In this document: positions 29,178 through 40,506 of the stretch, piece by piece
Numbering within the stretch: position 1 is the stretch's first letter
How the letters are laid out: every line of letters begins with the position of its first letter
Source: Piromyces finnis
Taxonomy: Eukaryota > Neocallimastigomycota > Neocallimastigomycetes > Neocallimastigales > Neocallimastigaceae
Assembly: GCA_002104945.1 (NCBI GenBank)
Contig: MCFH01000029.1
Coordinates: forward strand, 372,001 to 436,000
Length of the DNA stretch: 64,000 nt
Reading direction: 5' to 3'
Program-made: the position numbers and the translations under genes
Notes under the pieces: model-generated
Database searches by the model: none
The model's input: the letters and a program-made list of their open reading frames with translations, nothing else
What the model was told of the DNA's origin: nothing

Positions 29178-29389
29178 TATAATTATATTTAATTCAATAT
29201 ACCAATCTATTAATAAAAATATTTAAAATCAATTATTATATATAAGCATTTTTTGAAAGTATAAAATATTTAAATAATATTAAATAAATAAAACAACTAT
29301 AGATATAATAAAATTTATTAATTTTTATGTTTTCCTTTCTTTCTCGAAATACAAATTACTAGCTTTTATAAATATACATTTAAATTAAA

Positions 29390-31024
29390 ATGGGCAGAAA
29401 AGGAAGTATGAATTTACAAGTTATAACTGATAGCTTTGTAAAAGATCAAAGTCGAAGAAGAAATTGTCAGATATTGAGTGCCAGAGTTCCAACAACACCT
29501 ATTAAATCTCAACAAAGAAAATTATCATCACCAGAAATTGAATTAACTTCATCACCAAATAAAAAACCAGAAGTTAAAGCTTTATCTATTCAGACTGCAC
29601 CAAAATCTGCTATCCCAAAAGGCTCTGTTCCAAGATCAGGTTTTCCAATGTCTGCTGTTCCAAAATCTGCATTCCCAAGTTTAAGAATATCAACTTTAGC
29701 AACTTCAAGTAATAAAACTTCAGGACCAAAAACACCAGTAAGTGCATCAGGTAAAAAAAGTCAAGGATTAACTTTAAAAACACCAACTTCAACCATTCCA
29801 GAAATCGATGCACCAGATACCCCTGTTAATATAATTTATGCAAATGCTTTCTTTGATAATAAAACTCGTGAAGATGAAGAAACAGAAGCTATAAGCAAGA
29901 AAGTATTAAAACAACAAAGAAAAGAAAACATTCGTAATATGCGTCGTGAACGCATGAAACAACCAAAAGATATTAGAGTTGCATTAATTCTTGGTCGTTT
30001 ATATGATGCTTCAAATTATGAACTAGGACCTTTATCTTACTGGTCTGATCCAGAGATTGAAAATATTGAAGAACTAAAGTCTAAGGAAATTAAACAAACT
30101 GAAGAAACAGAAAATAAACCGAAGAAGATGATTCAATTGAATCCAGATGGAGATATAGAAATTGAAGATGAAAAGGAAAAGGACCAGTCAAATAAAATTA
30201 ATCATGATAAAACTAATAATGTAAATGCTCACCCAGCTTGGGTGCCAGAAGATGCTGGTTGTAGTAATGTTGCATGTCAAAAAACAGCTACTAGAATTAA
30301 TGGTAAACTAGTTAAAAAAAATAGAAAACCATATGTAGCTATTGCTTCTTTCTATGCTAAATTATATGATCCAATTATGATGAAGAAAAGAGAAGAAGAA
30401 GAAGAACTACAATTAATTGAAAAACAAAGACAGAATTCAATTATTACTGAATTAAAACCAATGGGAAAAAGTTTTAATTCAAGAAATCAAAATGGTAATA
30501 ATTCTAAATATAATAATAATAGTTTTTATAACAACTATAATTATAGAAACCAAGGAGATCAAAACAATTATCAAAGCAGACAAAACTTTAACAACCAAAC
30601 TTTTAGTAATAATACCTTTAGAAGTAAAAAATACGAAAATAACGATGAATCCAATAAAATAAACTTTAAAGATAATAGAAATCAACAACAACCAAATACT
30701 AGAAGTTTCAACAGTACCAAAAAAGGTTCAATGCAAACTAATAACTATATGAATAATAATTATAATCCAACATATAGTTATGGTTATGTATATCAATACC
30801 CAGTATATCAATACTACGATCCAAATTTAGTACCAAATTATGAATATACCAACTATGGAACAGACTATAATCAAAATTATAGTAACAATTATTATAATAA
30901 ATCTTATAAATATAAACCTAGAATGAATTATAATAATAATACCAATCAATATACATTTAATAATAAAAATAATGATGCTAATTCTTTTAAAAAATATGAA
31001 AAAAAAGTTAATATTAAATCTTAA
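29390..31024 (+). CDS. Unrecognised protein with Asn/Tyr/Gln-rich low-complexity C-terminal half, intronless
   Basis: The product is 544 residues and starts MGRKGSMNLQVITDSFVKDQ. Residues about 30-150 are Pro/Ser/Lys-rich and basic, with repeated PKSA(I/F)P elements. A more ordered block follows: ETEAISKKVLKQQRKENIRN, MRRERMKQPKDIRVALILGR and LYDASNYELGPLSYW. Another block is HPAWVPEDAGCSNVACQ, then KPYVAIASFYAKLYDP. From about residue 365 the chain is dominated by Asn, Tyr and Gln (NYNNNT, YGYVYQYPVYQYYDP), resembling prion-like or RNA-granule domains. There is no signal peptide or membrane helix. I do not recognise the family; an RNA-associated role is only a guess from composition. Confidence 0.8.
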   Translation: MGRKGSMNLQVITDSFVKDQSRRRNCQILSARVPTTPIKSQQRKLSSPEIELTSSPNKKPEVKALSIQTAPKSAIPKGSVPRSGFPMSAVPKSAFPSLRISTLATSSNKTSGPKTPVSASGKKSQGLTLKTPTSTIPEIDAPDTPVNIIYANAFFDNKTREDEETEAISKKVLKQQRKENIRNMRRERMKQPKDIRVALILGRLYDASNYELGPLSYWSDPEIENIEELKSKEIKQTEETENKPKKMIQLNPDGDIEIEDEKEKDQSNKINHDKTNNVNAHPAWVPEDAGCSNVACQKTATRINGKLVKKNRKPYVAIASFYAKLYDPIMMKKREEEEELQLIEKQRQNSIITELKPMGKSFNSRNQNGNNSKYNNNSFYNNYNYRNQGDQNNYQSRQNFNNQTFSNNTFRSKKYENNDESNKINFKDNRNQQQPNTRSFNSTKKGSMQTNNYMNNNYNPTYSYGYVYQYPVYQYYDPNLVPNYEYTNYGTDYNQNYSNNYYNKSYKYKPRMNYNNNTNQYTFNNKNNDANSFKKYEKKVNIKS

Positions 31025-31476
31025 TAATGAAAAATATTAAATTAGCTATAATACATATATGGAATATTAAATTGCTATTAAATATATACTATAAAAAATA
31101 TATTTATATAATATAAATATAATATTGTAATATTATAAAAATTATACCAAATTAAACAATACATATATAATAAATATATGAAATTATTATGTATATTGTT
31201 ATTTTTTTAATATTTTTAATAAAAAGTATTTAAAAATCCAATTGATATTTATTTTTAATATATATAAATTTATAATTATGTAATTGTTGTTGAATATTAA
31301 ATTTTTGTAAAAAAATTTATAATTTTATAATTGTTGAAGATTAAATTTTGTAAAAAAATTTTAAGTGTAATTCATATATGTTATATATCATGATTATAAA
31401 AAGAATAATTAAAAATATTAATAAATAAATATATTTATTTTCAAAATTATAGTATCTATTACTATTTTTATACAGT
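31025..31476. other. Short intergenic spacer
   Basis: This is A/T-rich sequence between two co-directional genes. Two related AATTTTTGTAAAAAAATTT-like palindromic stretches (about 31300-31360) are present. No gene is seen. Confidence 0.55.
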
Positions 31477-33416
31477 ATGGGTTATTCTACCAGGTATAAA
31501 TACGACATTATATAAATATACAAATACTTTTAATTTTTAAAAATATATTTACTATATTTCATTTTTCATCCATTATTCTATTCATGTATATATTTATAAA
31601 ATAATGGTATAAATTCAAAAAAAAAAAAAAAAGAGAGAAAAAACCAGTTTCATATACTTACGAATATAATGTTAGCGATGATGATGATGTATATGAATAT
31701 AAAGTAAACCCAAGTAAAGAAAAAAAAAAAAAAAAAAAGGACTATACAATAAATGAAAGTAATGACTCCGATTTCAATTCTAGTAATTCTGATTCACAGT
31801 ATTGGAAAAAATCAAAAAAGTAATTTCAAATTAAATTTGAATATAAATAATAACAATAACAATTGATTATACTATATTTATTTTGATAAGAAATAAAATA
31901 TCTTTCAGTAACAATAAAAATTATATTCTCAATTAATTTAGTGTCTAATGATATATGTAATTTTGAATTATTTTAAATATATGTCAAAGTAGTCCTTTAA
32001 AAAGAAAAAGTTTACAGGAAAAAAAGGAAGATGCTCAATTAAGACAGGTATTAAAATTATCAATGCTTGAGCATGAGAATTATCAAAATGACAATGTTGA
32101 AATTATAGTAAATGAAAAATCATATGAATTTGATACAAATAATAGCAAAAACGAAGAAGAAAATGTATTAACAGATGAACTTGTTAATGATGGTTAGAAA
32201 TATAATAGTATTTAACTTATAATTCTTTTTAAGTTAAAAAAATAATTTTTTTTCCTTTTTAATTTATAGATTTAGTAAATGAATTAAGTAAGACAGATGT
32301 ATCTGACATTTCATCATTAACTTTAGAAAGTGATATATCTTCTCATTCAAACAAAGAAAAAGAAATATATCAATTAGATGATAATAGTTCTGATTTTGGT
32401 AAGGAAATAATAGTTTTATTTTAATTGAACTTATTAAGTTTTTTTTCATGGAAGGTAATATACATTTTTAATATTTATATCATTTATTTTTTTTTTTATC
32501 TCTTTTCATTAGATGATTTTAAACCTTCTAAGAAGTCAAAAAATAAGAGAGAAGAAAATGTTACAAATGAATCAAAATCAATAAAAAGAAAAAGAAAAGA
32601 TATTGAAGAAGAAGAAAATATAATTATTTCAGAAGATGAAAATAATTATGATAATGAAACCGAAACGAGAGTAAGAGAACATACCCCAGTATTATCAAAG
32701 AGCTCAGATAATGATAATTATGATGGTGATGATGATAATGATGATGATGATGTATATAAGGAGGAGGATGAAAATTATATCAGTGATAGAAATGATGATA
32801 CAGAAGATGAATATGATGACTATAGCGATTCGCGGAAAAAAAAGTCAAAAAAGAAAAAAACTACAACTAAAATAATCCCAAAGTCTTCTTCAAAATCAAA
32901 TTCAAAGATAAAATCATCAACGAAGAAAGATTCAAAATCAAAAACATCAAAAATAGAAACGCTCAAAACAAAAGAAATTGTTTCAAAAAAAGCTGTAACA
33001 AAAAAATCAATAAATTCACCCATTATAATAAAATCACCAAAACAAAAGATAGGAATTTCTCGATCATCTATAAAATTACCGAATAGTTCAACATCAAAAG
33101 TAAGTGATATTAAATATTATATAAAATTATTGATATTATATATTAATTGTTTAATTATTTATTTACTCATAAAATAATAAATATTTAAATATATTATAAT
33201 ATATTATAGTTAAAAAGTATCAATACACCAATAAGTATGTATTTTATTGATATACTAAAATATTTGAACGATTACTAACTATACTATTATTATAAATAAT
33301 AAAATTATATATTATAATTGAAAGATTCATCAAATATGAGCAGACCACCAAGGATTGGTCTTTCAAGAAAGGTTCATATTAAGCCGCTTCATTCATATCT
33401 TCATCATCCAAAATAA
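31477..33416 (+). CDS. RAD51AP1-like protein (RAD51-associated), 7 exons
   Basis: The spliced product is 412 residues. Exons: 31477-31493, 31634-31819, 31990-32192, 32270-32398, 32513-33099, 33210-33234, 33325-33416. The N-terminus MGYSTREKKPVSYTYEYNVS then DDDD parallels RAD51AP1 (...RHKKPVNYSQFDHSDSDDDF). The middle EDAQLRQVLKLSMLEHE resembles the RAD51AP1 block EVALALSVKE. A long acidic and Lys/Ser-rich nuclear linker follows. The C-terminus PPRIGLSRKVHIKPLH closely matches the vertebrate RAD51-binding tail LRLGLSRLARVKPLH and, as there, sits at the very end of the chain. RAD51AP1 stimulates RAD51 D-loop formation in homologous recombination. The disordered linker gives no further support, so the call rests on two end motifs in the right positions. 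The first intron's acceptor follows a purine-rich A run. Confidence 0.72.
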
Positions 33417-33519
33417 ATCATACATATATATATATTTTTTAATCATCTTAAAAAACTAAAAAATATTAGAATTAATTAGATATTTCATTAATATATTTAG
33501 AATCATTAATAATAATAAC

Positions 33520-33557
<38 letters not shown>

Positions 33558-33573
33558 TAACAATAACAATAAC

Positions 33574-33623
<50 letters not shown>

Positions 33624-33633
33624 TAACAATAAC

Positions 33634-33670
<37 letters not shown>

Positions 33671-34444
33671 TCATAAATATATAAAATAATACCCATATAA
33701 AATTATTAATGATGTTACACTAAAATACTATTTATTTATTTATTTATTTGTATTTAAAATGAAGTAAAATAAAATAAAATAAAAATAAAAAATTATATTA
33801 TTATCACTAAAAACTATATATTGAATAATATTTATGCATTTTTATATATATTTATTATTATAAGTAATATATAAATATATATTTCTATTTTCTAAGTTAT
33901 ATTATTTAATATTATAAAATTATTGTAATCATTATACTTTGTTTTATATTTTATTAAAATAACGAAACAATTTATCATTATACTATTCATAGATGAATTT
34001 CCATATAAAAAATCAATGCTACATTGTATATATTTAAATTATATTATTAAATATATAGTTTTATGATTTTTTGTTTAAAAATAATATAAAACATTTTTAT
34101 TATCTATAATAATCTATAGGCAAAGATCATGTTATCTTTTCAACATCTAAACTATTTTATATGTAATTTTTAATATTCATGACTTTGTAACATTTCAATA
34201 ATTAAATTATTTACTAAACTTAATTAATTTTAATAAAAAAATCAAAATCAAAATATATAGAAAAATAAAATGATTGTTTTTTGTTCCTTAATAATGGAGG
34301 AAAAGTTTATTTATTAATAATTATTTTTTATAATAAATTTATAAGGCTATTTCTTTTGATTCCTTTTAACTTTTTTTTAGTCTATTATTAAAATTTTTAC
34401 AATAAAATATTATTTTTTAATATATATATAAATATTGATAAAAA
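33417..34444. other. Intergenic spacer with AAT/AAC microsatellite
   Basis: An AAT array with interspersed AAC blocks (about 33509-33669) lies close behind the RAD51AP1-like stop. The remaining sequence up to the next start is A/T-rich with no evident genes. The long minus-strand Leu or Ile open frames here are microsatellite artefacts. Confidence 0.7.
33509..33669. repeat. (AAT)n/(AAC)n compound microsatellite
   Basis: About 53 trinucleotides are present. Two internal blocks of AAC (about 33553-33573 and 33619-33635) alternate with AAT blocks, so the compound pattern itself looks duplicated. Confidence 0.9.
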
Positions 34445-37400
34445 ATGGAGAATCCTGATTTTAATGAAATTTCTTTATTAAGTTGGGGTAGTGGTCAGAC
34501 AAAAGATGATATTTCTCATAATCATATTGCTGATACCAATCTGAATTTTGATGATGGAAATTTATTATCGGAAACAATACAGGAGTTTGATGAAGCTATG
34601 GGAAATACAAAAACAGAAAGTTTAATTGAAGATGAGTTTGATGGAGATATGAAAGAAATAATAAATGTAGATAATGAAATTAATTATAATATTGAAATAA
34701 TTGATATTAATAATAATAAAAAAGGTAATACAAATCATTATATTGCTTTTGAAAAAGTTAATTTATTAACTAATGATGCTATATCAAAACTTATATTTAA
34801 TTAGTAAATGAATCTAATATAAAAATAAAACGTTAGTTTTCATTAAAATATAAATATATAAATATAAATATTAATATGATATATTTAATTTGTAAAAATT
34901 ATATATATTAATATTTTATTTTTTCATATTTAAAATGAATAAACTTATTGAAAATAATTGCATTATTTTTTAATATTAATAAAATAGAATCATATTCAAA
35001 TGATATTATTATTAAGGATATCGAAAATCATGAATTATACCCTTCTCAGGTAATACCTGAAAAAGACATCAGAACGATTAATGTATCTCTTAATAATAAA
35101 GCAACTTCTGATTCTTCTGATTCTTTAGAGAAAAACGGTTATATTTTAAAATCCGAAAAAGATTCAAGAATAAATAATTTAAATATTGATAATGTTACTA
35201 TTTCTACTATAAATAATAGTAGTAACAAAAATATAAATATAAACATAGATAATAATAATATAGAAAACAAAAGTAGCAGTAATAGTAATAGTGATAATGA
35301 TAACGAAATCGAAGAAAAAAATAATATTAATAATTACAAAGATAATGATGTTAATGATGAAAGTAAAATAAAGTATCTCTATGATAATAACAATAATAAA
35401 AACTTAATTTATAATGATGAAAGTGAAAATAATGTTTTACTCAATTCAGATGCAAATGATAATAGTGAGTATATTGATGAATTGGAATTAAAAAATATGG
35501 ATATTATCAACGAAAATAAAACAACATTCAAAGATAATCTTAATTCAAATAACAAAGAAGAAAATATCAATAGTTTTATATTTCATAAAAAAGATGATGA
35601 GTTTGAAAGTTCCGTCTATAAAAAAGATAATAATGATGTTACAGAAGTCAGTGAGAAAAATATAGAAAATAACGAAAAAATTAATAGTTTTGAAGATAAT
35701 ATTTTTAAGTCAAATAAATCTGAAATTAATTATGATAAGAGTAGCATCAGCTTAAGCGATGAGGACATTATAGATGATATGAAAAAGTATGATATTATTA
35801 AAAACCACAATTTTAAGGATACCAAAATAAATAGTATTGATAATATAGAAAAAAAAGACCAAGTATATTCTTGTTGTATCCTAAGAAAAATTGATCCCAA
35901 AACAGATGATTTTAAAAATGATTTTGAAATATTTTTAAAAAAAATAGAAAGGAATATTAAAGCAGGTGAGGCAATTATAGATGATAATAATGAATTTATT
36001 GAAGAAAATATAGAAATAAGTACTATAAATGATGAATTAAAAATAAACATGGAATATGAAAACAATAGAAAATATATATTACATTCAACAATGGATAATG
36101 ATTATGATTTCAATTATGAATATAAAAGTATAACATTACGAAATAATGAAAATGATCAACAAATAGAAAGTAATTTTGATAATAAGGATAACATATTACA
36201 TAAAAATTTATCTCTTGAAGAATATACTAGTATATTTAAAGACTTTGAAAGAAATATGGAAATATTTAGTAAAATGTTTAATCAAGAAAAATTAGAAAAA
36301 ATATCTGATATTATTAATTCAGGAATTAAATTAATTAACACTATGTGTAAAACATCAAAATGTAAAAATAAAAATAAAAGCATAGCAAAAAATAAAAAGA
36401 ACAGAATAATTTTAAATAATATTATTAATATAATCAATTCATTAATATCAAATGAAAAAAATAAATCAAGAAACGAACCTTCAAAAGCTAAACATATTAA
36501 AGAACAAAAAATGAATGAGAAACAATTTGTAAATATTTATATTTTTATTAATTATTATTTATAATATTAATATATTATAATTATATTATTAAACAACTAT
36601 TTTTTTTTTACTATTCAAATAATAATATGTATGATAGAAAATTTGTAATTCTAATAAATTGATAGAATCAAAAATAATATGTCGAAAAGATTATATACAT
36701 ACATTTGATGATCAAGAAATATTTAATGATTTGAGACCACCCCATTATAATGATACAGAAGATGAAATATTTTTTGTTCCGTCTAAGACTTTATTAATCG
36801 AATGGAATGATTATGTAAATCAACTTAGAATTCTTTCCAAAACAATAGCCAAAAAAAAGTATATTTCATTAATTATGGAAATATGCTATGCACAATACAA
36901 CTGTTGTATATTGGCAAAAATAATATATAATTATATGTCATTTCCATCAGCCTATCATTTATCTTTATTATCAATGGATTACATGAAGGCTGGATTACAT
37001 GAACAGTCATATGAATATATATTAAAAGCCGAAAAATTAATGAAATATCTTAACACAAAAAGAAAACTTTACAGTAAAATTTATTATAATAAAGAAGAGA
37101 CTGATGAAGAATATAAATTAAGAGTAAAAGAAACAGAATGGATTATATATAACGTGCTTGCATTTTTTGATATAAATAATAATGAGTTATTATCGATATT
37201 TTAATTAAAAATAAATATATTATATTTATGATAATATTATATTAATATTCTTTTTTTGTATTTATTATATATATATAAAGTTATGAACATGCAAATTGTC
37301 TTTTAAAAAAATCATTTTTAAGAAGTAAAGTATTTAAAAATAAAGATAGTAAATATATTTCATTAATCAGTGAAACATACAAAATAGCTATAATACTATC

Positions 37401-38515
37401 TGCTAAAAATAAAAATTATGACCAAAGTACAAAATATATATATGAATGGTTATATTTAATAAATAATGAAATGGATAAAGCGAATATTTCATTTGAATAT
37501 ACGAAGGTATTTCTATATATTAAACATTTAATAAGATATTGATAAAATAATATTATATTATTTTTTAATTAAACTTTTTATTGTATTATTATTTTGTTAA
37601 TGTCAATATATGTATATGTGTATATATATAGTTATTATTAAAACATAAACAATTATCAGAAGAAACATTAAATTTTGCAATAAATTCATATAATATATAT
37701 AGTAAAGAAAATATGGATTTCCAAAAAGGATTATCTGCTGGGTTAATTGGTAAAATATATTATAAAATGAACAATTTTTATAATACTCAAGACTATATGA
37801 TGACTGCAGTTTCCGTTATGACATCAACCTTATTAGAAGATCCTATATTTTATAAGGAGTATTTCCCAATATTATATGAATATGAAGTAAATTTATTAAA
37901 TATTTTATTTTTTATATTTTTAATACTAACTTTTTTTTTTTTATTTTCATTTTTTTAAGTATATTTTAATGAATTCATATTTTGAAGTTAGAAATTATAA
38001 AGAGGCTCAAGAATGCTTAGATAAAATAATTTCAAATTATGATTTTAATTCATCACATATATATGATCTTGAAATATATCAAGCTATTATATATGCAAAT
38101 TCAGGTTATATTGTAAAAGTTTTTAAGACTTTAAATATGGTATGGAAATATAATTATTTAATAAATACAAAAATATTTAAACTTGATAAAACTTTTTTTT
38201 TTTTTCTTTTTATATTTAATAAAATTAATAGTTTAAAAATATTAATTAATAATATATTAAATAATAAATAGATCCTTGATAATGTTAAACCAAATTCTGA
38301 ACAAATAGCGAAATGTACAAAATGCTTTGATTTACTTTTTGATCATCATAGAAATCAAATCATCAACTATTTACAATCACCATCACGAACAATCAAAAAT
38401 ATTATATTTAAAATTACTAAAACCAATAATATTATGAATTGGATAAATTCTCAAGTATTGTCTTCTGATAATCGAAAATTCAAATCAAAAAAAGAAAAAC
38501 ACAACAATAAAATAT

Positions 38516-38517
<2 letters not shown>
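34445..38517 (+). CDS. Large unrecognised protein: Asn/Asp/Ser-rich N-terminal part, helical (TPR-like) C-terminal part, multi-exon
   Basis: Exon 1 is 34445-34724 and joins in frame to 34988-36528. That connects in phase to 36638 and on through short exons near 37280, 37632, 37969 and 38276 to TAA at 38515-38517; some later junctions are approximate. The first 600 residues are Asn/Asp/Glu-rich and probably disordered, with a more ordered block CCILRKIDPKTDDFKNDFEI. The rest consists of helix pairs such as AYHLSLLSMDYMKAGLHEQS followed by YEYILKAEKLMKYL. Others are GLSAGLIGKIYYKMNNFYNT and YFEVRNYKEAQECLDKIISN. Their A/G/Y spacing looks like tetratricopeptide repeats. A basic tail (KFKSKKEKHNNKI) ends the protein. 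I do not recognise the family. The reading could conceivably cover two genes, split near 36530-36640. Confidence 0.68.

Positions 38518-38519
<2 letters not shown>
38506..38519 (+). repeat. Target-site duplication, left copy (14 bp)
   Basis: AATAAAATATAAAT occurs here and again at 40493-40506, exactly bracketing the retrotransposon. The left copy contains the TAA stop (38515-38517) of the preceding gene. The pre-insertion site was therefore that gene's stop codon and first 3'-UTR bases. Confidence 0.93.
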
Positions 38520-38557
<38 letters not shown>

Positions 38558-40492
38558 GGCATCAAATATTTTAAACTTTATTATTAATTTAATTAAAATT
38601 ATAATACATGTAATATAAAAATTAAAATAAAATAAAAATAAAAAAAAAAAAATATGTTTAAATAAACACAAATGAATAAAAATTGGGTATAATGTATTCT
38701 AGTAATTTTAATTAAAGTAAGAAAGCCACTATCATACTAAAGTATAATAATTGTATTTGACTTCCAATGGGACACCGAGCCAAAGATCAAAATTTTGTCA
38801 TGGAACAAAATTATGATCTCCATTGGTTGCGCTGGCCCTCCTGGCCTGTCTTACTGTTTCTTCAGCATTGACGCTCTTGGATGTTGCTTCAAACCTTTTG
38901 AACATTGACCATTGCTGGCCAATAGCAAAAGGCATGATTTTGGTTAGAAGTTCCGCGGTTACCGTCAAGAATGGTGTTCCTTCATTAGTACCAGATTGAA
39001 TCTGACGCTTACAAAGTTCTTTCCATTCCCTTGAATTGTAATTAATATTGTTAAAACTTCTTCCCCCAAGAAGGAATTTAAATATTTTACTGCACACACT
39101 AGAATAATCATACACATTAATATTCACCGGATTATTAGAACTATTACTATCATTAACTAAATTACTATCTAAATTAGAATTATTATCTTCACTATTGCTA
39201 TCATTACTAATATTATTATTTCTATTATTGTTATTATTACTATTGTTACTATTACTATTAATGTTATTACTATCTCTACTGATATTAACATTTTCATTAT
39301 TATTGATAGGACTATTGGAATTACGTTGACTGAAAAAATTTAATAGCTGGACTATGGAATCATAATGTTTAATACGGATATCTCTAAATGTTGGACAATC
39401 TAATAACCAATGTTTAATACTTTGATCTCCACACTTGCAACATGGACAGTAGTTAGGACAAACTGGATCAACAAATTTGGCAGCTTTGGCAACTCTAGCA
39501 TCCAACTTATATCCGCTTCTTGCTTTCAATAGCCAGTAGAAGCCATAGGCAAACTCTGGGTATTCATAACATAATTTAATAAAATCTTTAGTTTCACTAA
39601 ATTTATTATCGTCATAATATTGCGCTTTGATTGAATTTCCTTTGAGATCTTTCCAATAAAAGTTTTTAACTGCTTTAACATCTCCATGTTTCTTTAGTTT
39701 TTTATCAAGTGTCCTACTTGATTTGCACCACGTGTATTTTCTAAATTTAGGAATGTAATTGACAAGGTGTGAGATAATACAATTTGAGTTTTTCCATTTG
39801 TTAAAACATCTAACCTGAGCTAACGCACATTTGGCTGACAATGGAGGAATATTCAAATCTTTTGAAATAGAGTATAAAGATATAAACGATACAGCTTTAT
39901 GAACTCCGGCAACCCATCGTATTCCTTTGTTAACATGCTTCTGAGCAATCCTAGACCTAGCTTTGTTGGATCCAAGTAATGGTGCAAAGTATGAAATTCT
40001 GCTAATCACTTGTGAGTTAAGTACTAGTTTTTTGAAAGGAATAGGAATATTAGGATTTCTTAAGAATTTACTGACTGAGAAAAGCCCTTTCAAAACCTTG
40101 TTATTAAGAGCTTTAATTACTGGTTTAAGGGACAGATTCTTATCAAATGGAACACCAAGATAAGTATAGCAATCAGTAGTTGGAATGGGTTGTCCTGCTA
40201 AGTAAAATGTTGGATCTCTCTTGTTCTGATTTTCTATTGATTCAGGACGAATCACCATCGTTGAACATTTCTGGATACCAAATTCCATTTCATTATACAA
40301 TGCCCATTCATTAACTCTTCTAAGCATCTTTTTTAAGCATCCTCTTGTTGGAGCACAAATAACTATATCATCTGCAAAAAGTCCACCACAGCATCGAGTG
40401 TCACCTAAACTGACTCCTAGATCTTCGCACTCTTTAAATATATCATTAATAAAGAGATTAAAGAGAATAGGAGAAAGAGGGCATCCTTGACG
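38520..40492 (-). mobile_element. 5'-truncated non-LTR retrotransposon (LINE) with poly(A) tail
   Basis: The element reads on the minus strand and is 1973 bp long. Its 3' end is a poly(A) tail, seen as a T run at about 38519-38554, preceded by a 3' UTR of about 240 bp (38555-38797). Its 5' end is cut inside the reverse transcriptase at 40492, immediately next to the right target-site copy. No LTRs or terminal inverted repeats are present. 5' truncation, A-tail and target-site duplication are the hallmarks of target-primed reverse transcription. The base composition is clearly richer in G+C than the neighbouring spacer. Confidence 0.95.
38798..40492 (-). CDS. Reverse transcriptase C-terminal fragment of the LINE (5'-truncated)
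   Basis: About 564 codons remain, open without a stop or frameshift. The fragment begins RQGCPLSPILFNLFINDIF, the RT motif preceding the catalytic box. The catalytic box GLFADDIVICAPT follows, then the thumb region (TDCYTYLGVPFDK, HVNKGIRWVAG). Near the C-terminus a zinc-knuckle-like cluster, CPNYCPCCKCGDQSIKHWLL then DC, resembles the zf-RVT module of L1/Tad-type elements. A Ser/Asn-rich low-complexity stretch (about 39110-39320) separates it from the last 90 residues. Endonuclease and upstream RT motifs are missing. An ATG lies in host sequence upstream, but the fragment is not expected to make a functional protein. Confidence 0.94.
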   Translation of the reverse strand, partial: RQGCPLSPILFNLFINDIFKECEDLGVSLGDTRCCGGLFADDIVICAPTRGCLKKMLRRVNEWALYNEMEFGIQKCSTMVIRPESIENQNKRDPTFYLAGQPIPTTDCYTYLGVPFDKNLSLKPVIKALNNKVLKGLFSVSKFLRNPNIPIPFKKLVLNSQVISRISYFAPLLGSNKARSRIAQKHVNKGIRWVAGVHKAVSFISLYSISKDLNIPPLSAKCALAQVRCFNKWKNSNCIISHLVNYIPKFRKYTWCKSSRTLDKKLKKHGDVKAVKNFYWKDLKGNSIKAQYYDDNKFSETKDFIKLCYEYPEFAYGFYWLLKARSGYKLDARVAKAAKFVDPVCPNYCPCCKCGDQSIKHWLLDCPTFRDIRIKHYDSIVQLLNFFSQRNSNSPINNNENVNISRDSNNINSNSNNSNNNNNRNNNISNDSNSEDNNSNLDSNLVNDSNSSNNPVNINVYDYSSVCSKIFKFLLGGRSFNNINYNSREWKELCKRQIQSGTNEGTPFLTVTAELLTKIMPFAIGQQWSMFKRFEATSKSVNAEETVRQARRASATNGDHNFVP

Positions 40493-40506
40493 AATAAAAT
40501 ATAAAT
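40493..40506 (+). repeat. Target-site duplication, right copy (14 bp)
   Basis: This is an exact copy of 38506-38519 directly abutting the truncated 5' end of the LINE. Perfect identity between the two copies indicates a recent insertion. Confidence 0.93.

Larger units (their letters stand above)
27964..29389. other. Divergent intergenic region with inverted and direct repeats
   Basis: This 1.4-kb A/T spacer lies between the GAR transformylase and the Asn/Tyr-rich protein. Apart from the hairpin at 28937-28980 and the duplicated TnAn segment at 29073-29177, listed separately, I find no gene. The short open stretch near 28609-28815 (-) has no recognisable features. Confidence 0.6.

Noticed and set aside
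33456-33696. Poly-Leu and poly-Ile/Val minus-strand frames
   Set aside because: They are translations of the AAT/AAC microsatellite.
38519-40506. DNA transposon or LTR element
   Set aside because: No terminal inverted repeats or LTRs are present. The poly(A) tail, 5' truncation and long target-site duplication fit a non-LTR element.
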